DNA of 64,000 nt from Lutraria lutraria. Its lineage: Eukaryota > Mollusca > Bivalvia > Venerida > Mactridae. The stretch's first letter is position 1. The number at the start of each line of letters is the position of its first letter. Shown here one piece after another: positions 41,601-54,339 of the stretch. The notes beneath the pieces were generated by a model, which worked only from the letters and a program-made list of their open reading frames with translations, was not told the DNA's origin and ran no database searches. The stretch lies in the NCBI GenBank assembly GCA_964023205.1, contig OZ026838.1:26005843-26069842 (forward strand), given 5' to 3'. A program made the translations under genes and the position numbers.

Positions 41601-43387
41601 GTTTGTCGAAAGGGTGGGGGAGAGCGGGCATAACTAGAACATTACGAAAGAGCCCTACAATTACAAAAATATGACAAAAATATGATTCATGTCAATTCAA
41701 GACAATTTACCTAACAAAAATAACTGCTGGGATAAGAATAAAGTTTTGTAAAAATACTCTTAAAAATTAAAACTGAGGACAAATAAATGCCTATGTTTTT
41801 AAAGTTATTTGATATTTCTTAGTTAAAACTAGGGTACTAAAACGCTCTTTTAATGAGGTGTTTGTGAAACACCCATGCCCCCTAAAGGGCAAATGGATAG
41901 TAGACCTTTGACCTATTGATAGACCTTATCAACAGGGGTCATCTATCTATGTGACCAACCTTCAAACCAAGTTAAGACCTAAGGGCCAAAACAGTCGAAT
42001 TGGCCGGACAAGGTTTGATTACCAACGAAAAAGAAAGACAGACATGAGCTATCCAATATCCCCCCCATTTCTTCGAAAGGGGGGGAGGGCATAATACAAA
42101 AATATAACAAAAATTTAAATTTAAACAAATCATGTCAATTCAAGACTTCTCAAAAATACTCGTAATTAGTAAAACTGAGGAAAAATCAACTACCTAAGGT
42201 TTTAAAGTTATTTCATTATATCTTTAGTTAAATAAGGGTACTAAAACACCATTTCAACAAGGGTAAAGGTCTTCAGTGAGATACAATCACTTTTAGATAC
42301 CATACTAGGCCAGCTAGTATACTTGGAGAGAAATGATAGCAAATAGGACATTGAAATCAAGCAGGAGGGTTCTAGAAAGGAACAGTCAAACCTGTCAAAG
42401 CTGCCACCTCCGAATAAAGGCCACCCTCTGAATAATGGTCATTTTTTACAAAACTGTCATTGATAATTCATAACAGAATGACCAGTGGGAGTGGCCAAGA
42501 TTGAGAGCTATGATCTGTGGCTCATACAAAAGCCTAACACTGCAGAACCTCTGTATAAGAGTCATTGCAATGTAGATAGATCTCACAGAGTGTGTAAAGT
42601 TAGGTAGGGTAGCCCTTTGCTTATCAATAGGGGTCATCTATCTACATGTGAGGATCAACCTCCAAACCAAGTCTAAAGACCAAAGGCCAAATCGCTCTCT
42701 TAGTAATTGGCCGGACAAGCTTTGAAAACCAACAAACTGAAAGACCGAAATGAGCCAACCAATTTACCCAAAGTTTGTCGAAAGGGTGGGGGAGAGTGGG
42801 CATAACTGGAACATTACGAAAGAGCCCTACAATTACAAAAATATGACAAAAATATGAATCATATCAATTCAAGACAATTTACCTAACAAAAATAACTGCT
42901 GGGATAAGAATAAAGTTTTGTAAAAATACTCTTAAAAATTAAAACTGAGGACAAATAAATGCCTATGTTTTTAAAGTTATTTGATATATCTTAAGTTAAA
43001 ACTAGGGTACTAAAACGCTCTTTTAATGAGGTGTTTGTGAAACACCCATGCCCCCTAAAGGGCATATGGATAGTAGACCTTTGACCTATTGACAGACCTT
43101 ATCAACAGGGGTCATCTATCTATGTGACCAACCTTCAAACCAAGTTAAGACCTAAGGGCCAAAACAGTCGAATTGGCTGGACAAGGTTTGATTACCAACG
43201 AAAAAGAAAGACAGACATGAGCTATCCAATATCCCCCCATTTCTTCGAAAGGGGGGGAGGGCATAATACAAAAATATAACAAAAATTTTAATTTATACAA
43301 ATCATGTCAATTCAAGACTTCTCAAAAATACTCGTAATTAGTAAAACTGAGGAAAAATCAACTACCTAAGGTTTTAAAGTAATTTCA
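38696..43387. repeat. Two copies of a b-c* dimer (units 34-37), ~2,346 bp each
   Basis: Copies at 38,696..41,041 and 41,042..43,387, each 2,346 bp. The b units share a marker, cccaaggtttgtcg, found in no other unit I checked. The c* units carry the five c* markers. Confidence 0.85.
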
Positions 43388-46300
43388 TTATATCTTTAGT
43401 TAAATAAGGGTACTAAAACACCATTTCAACAAGGGTAAAGGTCTTCAGTGAGATACAATCACTTTTAGATACCATACTAGGCCAGCTAGTATACTTGGAG
43501 AGAAATGATAGCAAATAGGACATTGAAATCAAGCAGGAGGGTTCTAGAAAGGAACAGTCAAACCTGTCAAAGCTGCCACCTCCGAACAAAGGCCACCCTC
43601 TGAATAATGGTCATTTCTTTTACAAAACTGTCATTGATAATTCATAACAGAATGACCAGTGGCAGTGGCCAAGATTGAGAGCTATGATCTGTGGCTCATA
43701 CAAAAGCCTAACACTGCAGAACCTCTGTATAAGAGTCATTACAATGCAGATAGATCTCACAGAGTGTGTAAATTTAGGTAGGGTAGCCCTTTGCTTATCA
43801 ATAGGGGTCATCTATCTACATGAGAGGATCAACCTCCAAACCAAGTCTAAAGACCAAAGGCCAAATCGCTCTCTTAGTAATTGGCCGGAAAAGCTTTGAA
43901 AACCAACAAACTGAAAGACCGAAATGAACCAACCAATTTACCCAAAGTTTGTCGAAAGGGTGGGGGAGAGCGGGTATAACTAGAACATTACGAAAGAGCC
44001 CTACAATTACAAAAATAAGACAAAAATATGAATCATGTCAATTCAAGACATTTTACCAAACAAAAATAACTGCTGGGATAAGAATAAAGTTTTGTAAAAA
44101 TACTCTTAAAAATTAAAACTGAGGACAAATAAATGCCTATGTTTTTAAAGTTATTTGATATATCTTAGTTAAAACTAGGGTACTAAAACGCTCTTTTAAT
44201 GAGGTGTTTGTGAAACACCCATGCCCCCTAAAGGGCAAATGGATAGTAGACCTTTGACCTATTGATAGACCTTATCAACAGGGGTCATCTATCTATGTGA
44301 CCAACCTTCAAACCAAGTAAAGACCTAAGGGCCAAAACAGTCGAATTGGCCGGACAAGGTTTGATTACCAACGAAAAAGATAGACAGACATGAGCCATCC
44401 AATATCCCCCCCATTTCTTCGAAAGGGGGGGGGGCATAATACAAAAATATGACAAAAATTTAAATTTATACAAATCATGTCAATTCAAGATTTCTCAAAA
44501 ATACTTGTAATTAGTAAAACTGAGGAAAAATCAACTACCTAAGGTTTTAAAGTTATTTCGTTATATCTTTTGTTAAATAAGGGTACTAAAACACCATTTC
44601 AACAAGGGTAAAGGTTTTCAGTGAGATACAACCACTTTTAAATGCCATACTAGGCCAGCTAGTATACTTGGAGAGAAATGATAGCAAATAGGACATTGAA
44701 ATGAAGCAGGAGGGTTCTACAAAGGAACAGTCAAACCTGTCTAAGCTGCCACCTCCGAATAAAGGCCACCCTCTGAATAATGGTCATTTTTTACAAAACT
44801 GTAATTGATAATTCATAACAGAATGACCAGTGCAGTGGCCAAGATTGAGAGCCATGATCTGTGGCTCATACAAAAGCCTAACACTGCAGAACCTCTGTAT
44901 AAGAGTCATTACAATGCAGATAGATCTCACAGAGTGTGTAAATTTAGGTAGGGTAGCCCTTTGCTTATCAATAGGGGTCATCTATCTACATGAGAGGATC
45001 AACCTCCAAACCAAGTCTAAAGACCAAAGGCCAAATCGCTCTCTTAGTAATTGGCCGGACAAGCTTTGAAAACCAACAAACTGAAAGACCGAAATGAACC
45101 AACCAATTTACCCAAAGTTTGTCGAAAGGGTGGGGGAGAGCGGGTATAACTAGAACATTTCGAAAGAGCCCTACAATTACAAAAATATGACAAAAATATG
45201 AATCATGTCAATTCAAGACAATTTACCTAACAAAAATAACTGCTAGGATAAGAATTAAGTTTTGTAAAAATACTCTTAAAAATTAAAACTGAGGAAAAAT
45301 AAATGCCTATGTTATTAAGTTATTTAATATATCTTAAGTTAAAACTAGGGTACTAAAACGCTCTTTTAATGAGGTGTTTGTGAAACACCCATGCCCCCTA
45401 AAGGGCAAATGGATAGTAGACCTTTGACCTATTGATAGACCTTATCAACAGGGGTCATCTATCTATGTGACCAACCTTCAAACCAAGTAAAGACCTAAGG
45501 GCCAAAACAGTCGAATTGGCCGGACAAGGTTTGATTACCAACGAAAAAGAAAGACAGACATGAGCCATCCAATATCCCCCCCATTTCTTCGAAAGGGGGG
45601 GGGGGCATAATACAAAAATATGACAAAAATTTTAATTTATACAAATCATGTCAATTCAAGATTTCTCAAAAATACTTGTAATTAGTAAAACTGAGGAAAA
45701 ATCAACTACCTCAGGTTTTAAAGTTATTTCATTATATCTTTAGTTAAATAAGGGTACTAAAACACCATTTCAACAAGGGTAAAGGTCTTCAGTGAGATAC
45801 AACCACTTTTAAATGCCATACTAGGCCAGCTAGTATACTTGGAGAGAAATGATAGCAAATAGGACATTGAAATCAAGCAGGAGGGTTCTACAAAGGAACA
45901 GTCAAACCTGTCTAAGCTGCCACCTCCGAATAAAGGCCACCCTCTGAATAATGGTCATTTTTTACAAAACTGTCATTGATAATTCATAACAGAATGACCA
46001 GTGGCAGTGGCCAAGATTGAGAGCTATGATCTGTGGCTCATACAAAAGCATAACACTGCAGAACCTCTGTATAAGAGTCATTACAATGCAGATAGATCTC
46101 ACAGAGTGTGTAAATTTAGGTAGGGTAGCCCTTTGCTTATCAATAGGGGTCATCTATCTACATGAGAGGATCAACCTCCAAACCAAGTCTAAAGACCAAA
46201 GGCCAAATCGCTCTCTTAGTAATTGGCCGGAAAAGCTTTGAAAACCAACAAACTGAAAGACCGAAATGAACCAACCAATTTACCCAAAGTTTGTCGAAAG

Positions 46301-49300
46301 GGTGGGGGAGAGCGGGTATAACTAGAACATTACGAAAGAGCCCTACAATTACAAAAATAAGACAAAAATATGAATCATGTCAATTCAAGACATTTTACCA
46401 AACAAAAATAACTGCTGGGATAAGAATAAAGTTTTGTAAAAATACTCTTAAAAATTAAAACTGAGGACAAATAAATGCCTATGTTTTTAAAGTTATTTGA
46501 TATATCTTAGTTAAAACTAGGGTACTAAAACGCTCTTTTAATGAGGTGTTTGTGAAACACCCATGCCCCCTAAAGGGCAAATGGATAGTAGACCTTTGAC
46601 CTATTGATAGACCTTATCAACAGGGGTCATCTATCTATGTGACCAACCTTCAAACCAAGTAAAGACCTAAGGGCCAAAACAGTCGAATTGGCCGGACAAG
46701 GTTTGATTACCAACGAAAAAGATAGACAGACATGAGCCATCCAATATCCCCCCCATTTCTTCGAAAGGGGGGGGGGCATAATACAAAAATATGACAAAAA
46801 TTTAAATTTATACAAATCATGTCAATTCAAGATTTCTCAAAAATACTTGTAATTAGTAAAACTGAGGAAAAATCAACTACCTAAGGTTTTAAAGTTATTT
46901 CGTTATATCTTTTGTTAAATAAGGGTACTAAAACACCATTTCAACAAGGGTAAAGGTTTTCAGTGAGATACAACCACTTTTAAATGCCATACTAGGCCAG
47001 CTAGTATACTTGGAGAGAAATGATAGCAAATAGGACATTGAAATGAAGCAGGAGGGTTCTACAAAGGAACAGTCAAACCTGTCTAAGCTGCCACCTCCGA
47101 ATAAAGGCCACCCTCTGAATAATGGTCATTTTTTACAAAACTGTAATTGATAATTCATAACAGAATGACCAGTGCAGTGGCCAAGATTGAGAGCCATGAT
47201 CTGTGGCTCATACAAAAGCCTAACACTGCAGAACCTCTGTATAAGAGTCATTACAATGCAGATAGATCTCACAGAGTGTGTAAATTTAGGTAGGGTAGCC
47301 CTTTGCTTATCAATAGGGGTCATCTATCTACATGAGAGGATCAACCTCCAAACCAAGTCTAAAGACCAAAGGCCAAATCGCTCTCTTAGTAATTGGCCGG
47401 ACAAGCTTTGAAAACCAACAAACTGAAAGACCGAAATGAACCAACCAATTTACCCAAAGTTTGTCGAAAGGGTGGGGGAGAGCGGGTATAACTAGAACAT
47501 TTCGAAAGAGCCCTACAATTACAAAAATATGACAAAAATATGAATCATGTCAATTCAAGACAATTTACCTAACAAAAATAACTGCTAGGATAAGAATTAA
47601 GTTTTGTAAAAATACTCTTAAAAATTAAAACTGAGGAAAAATAAATGCCTATGTTATTAAGTTATTTAATATATCTTAAGTTAAAACTAGGGTACTAAAA
47701 CGCTCTTTTAATGAGGTGTTTGTGAAACACCCATGCCCCCTAAAGGGCAAATGGATAGTAGACCTTTGACCTATTGATAGACCTTATCAACAGGGGTCAT
47801 CTATCTATGTGACCAACCTTCAAACCAAGTAAAGACCTAAGGGCCAAAACAGTCGAATTGGCCGGACAAGGTTTGATTACCAACGAAAAAGAAAGACAGA
47901 CATGAGCCATCCAATATCCCCCCCATTTCTTCGAAAGGGGGGGGGGGCATAATACAAAAATATGACAAAAATTTTAATTTATACAAATCATGTCAATTCA
48001 AGATTTCTCAAAAATACTTGTAATTAGTAAAACTGAGGAAAAATCAACTACCTCAGGTTTTAAAGTTATTTCATTATATCTTTAGTTAAATAAGGGTACT
48101 AAAACACCATTTCAACAAGGGTAAAGGTCTTCAGTGAGATACAACCACTTTTAAATGCCATACTAGGCCAGCTAGTATACTTGGAGAGAAATGATAGCAA
48201 ATAGGACATTGAAATCAAGCAGGAGGGTTCTACAAAGGAACAGTCAAACCTGTCTAAGCTGCCACCTCCGAATAAAGGCCACCCTCTGAATAATGGTCAT
48301 TTTTTACAAAACTGTCATTGATAATTCATAACAGAATGACCAGTGGCAGTGGCCAAGATTGAGAGCTATGATCTATGGCTCATACAAAAGCATAACACTG
48401 CAGAACCTCTGTATAAGAGTCATTACAATGCAGATAGATCTCACAGAGTGTGTAAATTTAGGTAGGGTAGCCCTTTGCTTATCAATAGGGGTCATCTATC
48501 TACATGAGAGGATCAACCTCCAAACCAAGTCTAAAGACCAAAGGCCAAATCGCTCTCTTAGTAATTGGCCGGAAAAGCTTTGAAAACCAACAAACTGAAA
48601 GACCGAAATGAACCAACCAATTTACCCAAAGTTTGTCGAAAGGGTGGGGGAGAGCGGGTATAACTAGAACATTACGAAAGAGCCCTACAATTACAAAAAT
48701 AAGACAAAAATATGAATCATGTCAATTCAAGACATTTTACCAAACAAAAATAACTGCTGGGATAAGAATAAAGTTTTGTAAAAATACTCTTAAAAATTAA
48801 AACTGAGGACAAATAAATGCCTATGTTTTTAAAGTTATTTGATATATCTTAGTTAAAACTAGGGTACTAAAACGCTCTTTTAATGAGGTGTTTGTGAAAC
48901 ACCCATGCCCCCTAAAGGGCAAATGGATAGTAGACCTTTGACCTATTGATAGACCTTATCAACAGGGGTCATCTATCTATGTGACCAACCTTCAAACCAA
49001 GTAAAGACCTAAGGGCCAAAACAGTCGAATTGGCCGGACAAGGTTTGATTACCAACGAAAAAGATAGACAGACATGAGCCATCCAATATCCCCCCCATTT
49101 CTTCGAAAGGGGGGGGGGGCATAATACAAAAATATGACAAAAATTTTAATTTATACAAATCATGTCAATTCAAGATTTCTCAAAAATACTTGTAATTAGT
49201 AAAACTGAGGAAAAATCAACTACCTAAGGTTTTAAAGTTATTTCGTTATATCTTTTGTTAAATAAGGGTACTAAAACACCATTTCAACAAGGGTAAAGGT

Positions 49301-52300
49301 TTTCAGTGAGATACAACCACTTTTAAATGCCATACTAGGCCAGCTAGTATACTTGGAGAGAAATGATAGCAAATAGGACATTGAAATGAAGCAGGAGGGT
49401 TCTACAAAGGAACAGTCAAACCTGTCTAAGCTGCCACCTCCGAATAAAGGCCACCCTCTGAATAATGGTCATTTTTTACAAAACTGTAATTGATAATTCA
49501 TAACAGAATGACCAGTGCAGTGGCCAAGATTGAGAGCCATGATCTGTGGCTCATACAAAAGCCTAACACTGCAGAACCTCTGTATAAGAGTCATTACAAT
49601 GCAGATAGATCTCACAGAGTGTGTAAATTTAGGTAGGGTAGCCCTTTGCTTATCAATAGGGGTCATCTATCTACATGAGAGGATCAACCTCCAAACCAAG
49701 TCTAAAGACCAAAGGCCAAATCGCTCTCTTAGTAATTGGCCGGACAAGCTTTGAAAACCAACAAACTGAAAGACCGAAATGAGCCAACCAATTTACCCAA
49801 AGTTTGTCGAAAGGGTGGGGGAGAGCGGGTATAACTAGAACATTTCGAAAGAGCCCTACAATTACAAAAATATGACAAAAATATGAATCATGTCAATTCA
49901 AGACAATTTACCTAACAAAAATAACTGCTAGGATAAGAATTAAGTTTTGTAAAAATACTCTTAAAAATTAAAACTGAGGAAAAATAAATGCCTATGTTAT
50001 TAAGTTATTTAATATATCTTAAGTTAAAACTAGGGTACTAAAACGCTCTTTTAATGAGGTGTTTGTGAAACACCCATGCCCCCTAAAGGGCAAATGGATA
50101 GTAGACCTTTGACCTATTGATAGACCTTATCAACAGGGGTCATCTATCTATGTGACCAACCTTCAAACCAAGTAAAGACCTAAGGGCCAAAACAGTCGAA
50201 TTGGCCGGACAAGGTTTGATTACCAACGAAAAAGAAAGACAGACATGAGCCATCCAATATCCCCCCCATTTCTTCGAAAGGGGGGGGGGGCATAATACAA
50301 AAATATGACAAAAATTTTAATTTATACAAATCATGTCAATTCAAGATTTCTCAAAAATACTTGTAATTAGTAAAACTGAGGAAAAATCAACTACCTCAGG
50401 TTTTAAAGTTATTTCATTATATCTTTAGTTAAATAAGGGTACTAAAACACCATTTCAACAAGGGTAAAGGTCTTCAGTGAGATACAACCACTTTTAAATG
50501 CCATACTAGGCCAGCTAGTATACTTGGAGAGAAATGATAGCAAATAGGACATTGAAATCAAGCAGGAGGGTTCTACAAAGGAACAGTCAAACCTGTCTAA
50601 GCTGCCACCTCCGAATAAAGGCCACCCTCTGAATAATGGTCATTTTTTACAAAACTGTCATTGATAATTCATAACAGAATGACCAGTGGCAGTGGCCAAG
50701 ATTGAGAGCTATGATCTATGGCTCATACAAAAGCATAACACTGCAGAACCTCTGTATAAGAGTCATTACAATGCAGATAGATCTCACAGAGTGTGTAAAT
50801 TTAGGTAGGGTAGCCCTTTGCTTATCAATAGGGGTCATCTATCTACATGAGAGGATCAACCTCCAAACCAAGTCTAAAGACCAAAGGCCAAATCGCTCTC
50901 TTAGTAATTGGCCGGAAAAGCTTTGAAAACCAACAAACTGAAAGACCGAAATGAACCAACCAATTTACCCAAAGTTTGTCGAAAGGGTGGGGGAGAGCGG
51001 GTATAACTAGAACATTACGAAAGAGCCCTACAATTACAAAAATAAGACAAAAATATGAATCATGTCAATTCAAGACATTTTACCAAACAAAAATAACTGC
51101 TGGGATAAGAATAAAGTTTTGTAAAAATACTCTTAAAAATTAAAACTGAGGACAAATAAATGCCTATGTTTTTAAAGTTATTTGATATATCTTAGTTAAA
51201 ACTAGGGTACTAAAACGCTCTTTTAATGAGGTGTTTGTGAAACACCCATGCCCCCTAAAGGGCAAATGGATAGTAGACCTTTGACCTATTGATAGACCTT
51301 ATCAACAGGGGTCATCTATCTATGTGACCAACCTTCAAACCAAGTAAAGACCTAAGGGCCAAAACAGTCGAATTGGCCGGACAAGGTTTGATTACCAACG
51401 AAAAAGATAGACAGACATGAGCCATCCAATATCCCCCCCATTTCTTCGAAAGGGGGGGGGGGCATAATACAAAAATATGACAAAAATTTTAATTTATACA
51501 AATCATGTCAATTCAAGATTTCTCAAAAATACTTGTAATTAGTAAAACTGAGGAAAAATCAACTACCTAAGGTTTTAAAGTTATTTCGTTATATCTTTTG
51601 TTAAATAAGGGTACTAAAACACCATTTCAACAAGGGTAAAGGTTTTCAGTGAGATACAACCACTTTTAAATGCCATACTAGGCCAGCTAGTATACTTGGA
51701 GAGAAATGATAGCAAATAGGACATTGAAATGAAGCAGGAGGGTTCTACAAAGGAACAGTCAAACCTGTCTAAGCTGCCACCTCCGAATAAAGGCCACCCT
51801 CTGAATAATGGTCATTTTTTACAAAACTGTAATTGATAATTCATAACAGAATGACCAGTGCAGTGGCCAAGATTGAGAGCCATGATCTGTGGCTCATACA
51901 AAAGCCTAACACTGCAGAACCTCTGTATAAGAGTCATTACAATGCAGATAGATCTCACAGAGTGTGTAAATTTAGGTAGGGTAGCCCTTTGCTTATCAAT
52001 AGGGGTCATCTATCTACATGAGAGGATCAACCTCCAAACCAAGTCTAAAGACCAAAGGCCAAATCGCTCTCTTAGTAATTGGCCGGACAAGCTTTGAAAA
52101 CCAACAAACTGAAAGACCGAAATGAGCCAACCAATTTACCCAAAGTTTGTCGAAAGGGTGGGGGAGAGCGGGTATAACTAGAACATTACGAAAGAGCCCT
52201 ACAATTACAAAAATAAGACAAAAATATGAATCATGTCAATTCAAGACATTTTACCAAACAAAAATAACTGCTGGGATAAGAATAAAGTTTTGTAAAAAAT

Positions 52301-52761
52301 ACTCTTAAAAATTAAAACTGAGGACAAATAAATGCCTATGTTTTTAAAGTTATTTGATATATCTTAAGTTAAAACTAGGGTACTAAAACGCTCTTTTAAT
52401 GAGGTGTTTGTGAAACACCCATGCCCCCTAAAGGGCAAATGGATAGTAGACCTTTGACCTATTGATAGACCTTATCAACAGGGGTCATCTATCTATGTGA
52501 CCAACCTTCAAACCAAGTAAAGACCTAAGGGCCAAAACAGTCGAATTGGCCAGACAAGGTTTGATTACAAACGAAAAAGAAACACAGACATGAGCCATCC
52601 AATATCCCCCCCATTTCTTCGAAAAGGGGGGGGGGCATAATACAAAAATATGACAAAAATTTAAATTTATACAAATCATGTCAATTCAAGACTTCTCAAA
52701 AATACTCGTAATTAGTAAAACTGAGGAAAAATCAACTACCTAAGGTTTTAAAGTTATTTCA
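43388..52761. repeat. Four copies of an e-f dimer (units 38-45), ~2,343 bp higher-order repeat
   Basis: Dimers start at 43,388, 45,732, 48,074 and 50,417. Both classes carry gtaaatttagg, acatgagagg, gcgggtataac and longer G runs, which set them apart from units 1-37. Class f has agtgcagtgg, gagccatgat, ctgtaattgat and taagttatttaat. Class e has gccggaaaag and acattttaccaaac. Units 42 and 44 share gatctatggc. Unit 45 has an f-type first part but ends with e-like markers (aataagac, cattttaccaaac), so it is a junction unit. Confidence 0.88.
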
Positions 52762-53487
52762 TTATATCTTTAGTTAAATAAGGGTACTGAAACACCATTT
52801 CAACAAGGGTAAAGGTCTTCAGTGAGATACAACCACTTTTAAATGCCATACTAGGCCAGCTAGTATACTTGGAGAGAAATGATAGCAAATAAGACATTGA
52901 AATCAAGCAGGAGGGTTCTAGAAAGGAACAGTCAAACCTGTCTAAACTGCCACCTCCGAATAAAGGCCACCCTCGGAATAATGGTCATTTTTTACAAAAC
53001 TGTCATTGATAATTCATAACAGAATGACCAGTGGCAGTGGCCAAGATCTGTGGCTCATACAAAAGCATAACACTGCAGAACCTCTGCATAAGAGTCATTA
53101 CAATGCAGATAGATCTCACAGAGTGTGTAAATGTAGGTAGGGTAGCCCTTTGCTTATCAATAGGGGTCATCTATCTACATGTGAGGATCAACCTCCAAAC
53201 CAAGTCTAAAGACCAAAGGCCAAATCGCTCTCTTAGTAATTGGCCGGACAAGCTTTGAAAACCAACAAACTGAAAGACCGAAATGAGCCAACCAATTTAC
53301 CCAAAGTTTGTCGAAAGGGTGGGGGGGAGCGGGCATAACTAGAACATTACGAAAGAGCCCTACAATTACAAAAATATGACAAAAATTTAAATTTATACAA
53401 ATCATGTCAATTCAAGACTTCTCAAAAATACTCGTAATTAGTAAAACTGAGGAAAAATCAACTACCTAAGGTTTTAAAGTTATTTCA
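52762..53487. repeat. Unit 46: A/B fusion unit with a ~434-bp deletion
   Basis: This 726-bp unit passes from the A half (acaaaaatatgacaaaaat near 53,370-53,388) straight into the end of a B half (ttaaatttatac). The missing length matches the 434-bp spacing between the homologous acaaaaata sites of A and B in a normal unit, as expected from exchange between the two halves. A further 13 bases are missing near 53,046, where attgagagct is lost. Confidence 0.85.
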
Positions 53488-53747
53488 TTATATCTTTAGC
53501 TAAATAAGGGTACTAAAACACCATTTCAACAAGGGTAAAGGTCTTCAGTGAGATACAACCACTTTTAGATACCAAACGAGGCTGGCTTAGAGACAAATGA
53601 TAGCAAATAGGACATTGAAATCAAGTAGGAGGGTTCTAGAAAGGAACAGTCAAACCTGTTTAAGAGGCCACCTCCGAATAAAGGCAACTCTCTGAATATT
53701 GGTCACTTTTTACAAAACTGTCATTGATTATTTAGAACAAAATGGCC
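53488..53747. repeat. Unit 47: decayed partial unit at the array edge
   Basis: It resembles the A-specific segment but carries several private changes, for example ttagctaaat, accaaacgaggctggc, a loss where ctagtatacttgg should be, and gaggccacctcc. Similarity fades after ctgtcattgattatttagaac (~53,740). It marks the boundary with non-satellite DNA. Confidence 0.8.
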
Positions 53748-54339
53748 ACCAAATAAAGGTTTAAATATCAATCTGATATGTTCATCCACACCAAACCCCA
53801 CTCCGTGATCCCTGTAGCATAATTATGTCCAGTATGAAATTGCCATCTTCGATGGAGTGGACAGTTAGTCGCCTTTTTGGAATCTGCAGACAACCAAATA
53901 TACTGTAACAGTACAGTAGACCTTTCTTAATATCAGCCTCATGAAAAATTAATAAGGTAATCCAGAAGAACACATAATTTATCAGTTAATACTAAACACT
54001 GGCAATGATGACGATTTTTTTTCAATAACTTCATGAATATTTTCAATTTTAAAATGCACAACCACAACCAATCACTCAAGTGTTGTTTTCATAAAATCAA
54101 TATTCAGGTGACACTATATTGTTATTTACATCACATGATTGCTCCCTGGTGTGTAGTGCTTTAGCCCCTTAGGGTATGACAAAAACTAAGAGATTAAGTC
54201 TATTGAAAAGGTGTGTGGAGTTAATGATATATAACACACAGTATGTGTAATGGATCTGAAAATAAAGTATCTATCTATCTATAACACACAGTATGTATTA
54301 AAAAATAATTAAGTACAACTCTTGACATAATTTTATGAC
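53748..54339. other. Non-coding flank, nothing recognised
   Basis: AT-rich sequence next to the array. A minus-strand open frame of 63 codons at 53,782..53,973 has no family I recognise and no gene context. A short direct repeat ataacacacagtatgt occurs twice (about 54,230 and 54,281), separated by a tatctatctatctat microsatellite near 54,268. This may be a small local duplication. Confidence 0.5.

Larger units (their letters stand above)
1..53747. repeat. Satellite array, ~1,172-bp unit, 47 units (last two defective)
   Basis: Head-to-tail tandem array with no foreign insertion, counted from the recurring phase ttatatctttagttaaat. Unit starts are 1, 1176, 2340, 3512, 4686, 5859, 7031, 8203, 9377, 10551, 11724, 12896, 14071, 15244, 16416, 17588, 18762, 19934, 21108, 22282, 23455, 24626, 25798, 26970, 28142, 29314, 30488, 31660, 32834, 34006, 35178, 36350, 37522, 38696, 39870, 41042, 42216, 43388, 44561, 45732, 46903, 48074, 49246, 50417, 51589, 52762 and 53488. 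Complete units are 1,171-1,175 bp, except unit 2 (1,164 bp). The left end lies outside the window; the right end decays into unique DNA. Units differ by shared diagnostic substitutions that define classes. Short ORFs recur on both strands but overlap each other and are closed by single substitutions in some classes, so I treat the array as non-coding. Function is unknown; a centromeric, pericentromeric or interstitial heterochromatin block is possible. Confidence 0.97.

Noticed and set aside
44285..44473. Minus-strand ORFs of about 62-76 residues in the e/f and edge units (also 46,627, 52,485 and 53,175), and the plus-strand ORF at 24,363..24,575
   Set aside because: Their presence depends on the length of the G/C run in the B half, which shifts the frame. 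They are by-products of tract-length variation.
1..53747. CENP-B box as support for a centromeric role
   Set aside because: I looked for the TTCG....A..CGGG pattern. The nearest segments (tcgaaagggtgggggagagcggg) have wrong spacing, so no true box is seen.
1..53747. CRISPR-like or bacterial repeat system
   Set aside because: Long repeats have no spacers, neighbouring DNA has spliced exons, and no cas-like genes are present. The sequence is eukaryotic.
53782..53973. Minus-strand 63-codon ORF next to the array, considered as the next protease exon or a transposase fragment
   Set aside because: Its residues match no part of USP24 that I can recall and no transposase motif that I recognise. It has no supporting context.
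54266..54284. tatctatctatctata microsatellite as a notable repeat
   Set aside because: Only about four tetranucleotide repeats; ordinary low-complexity DNA.
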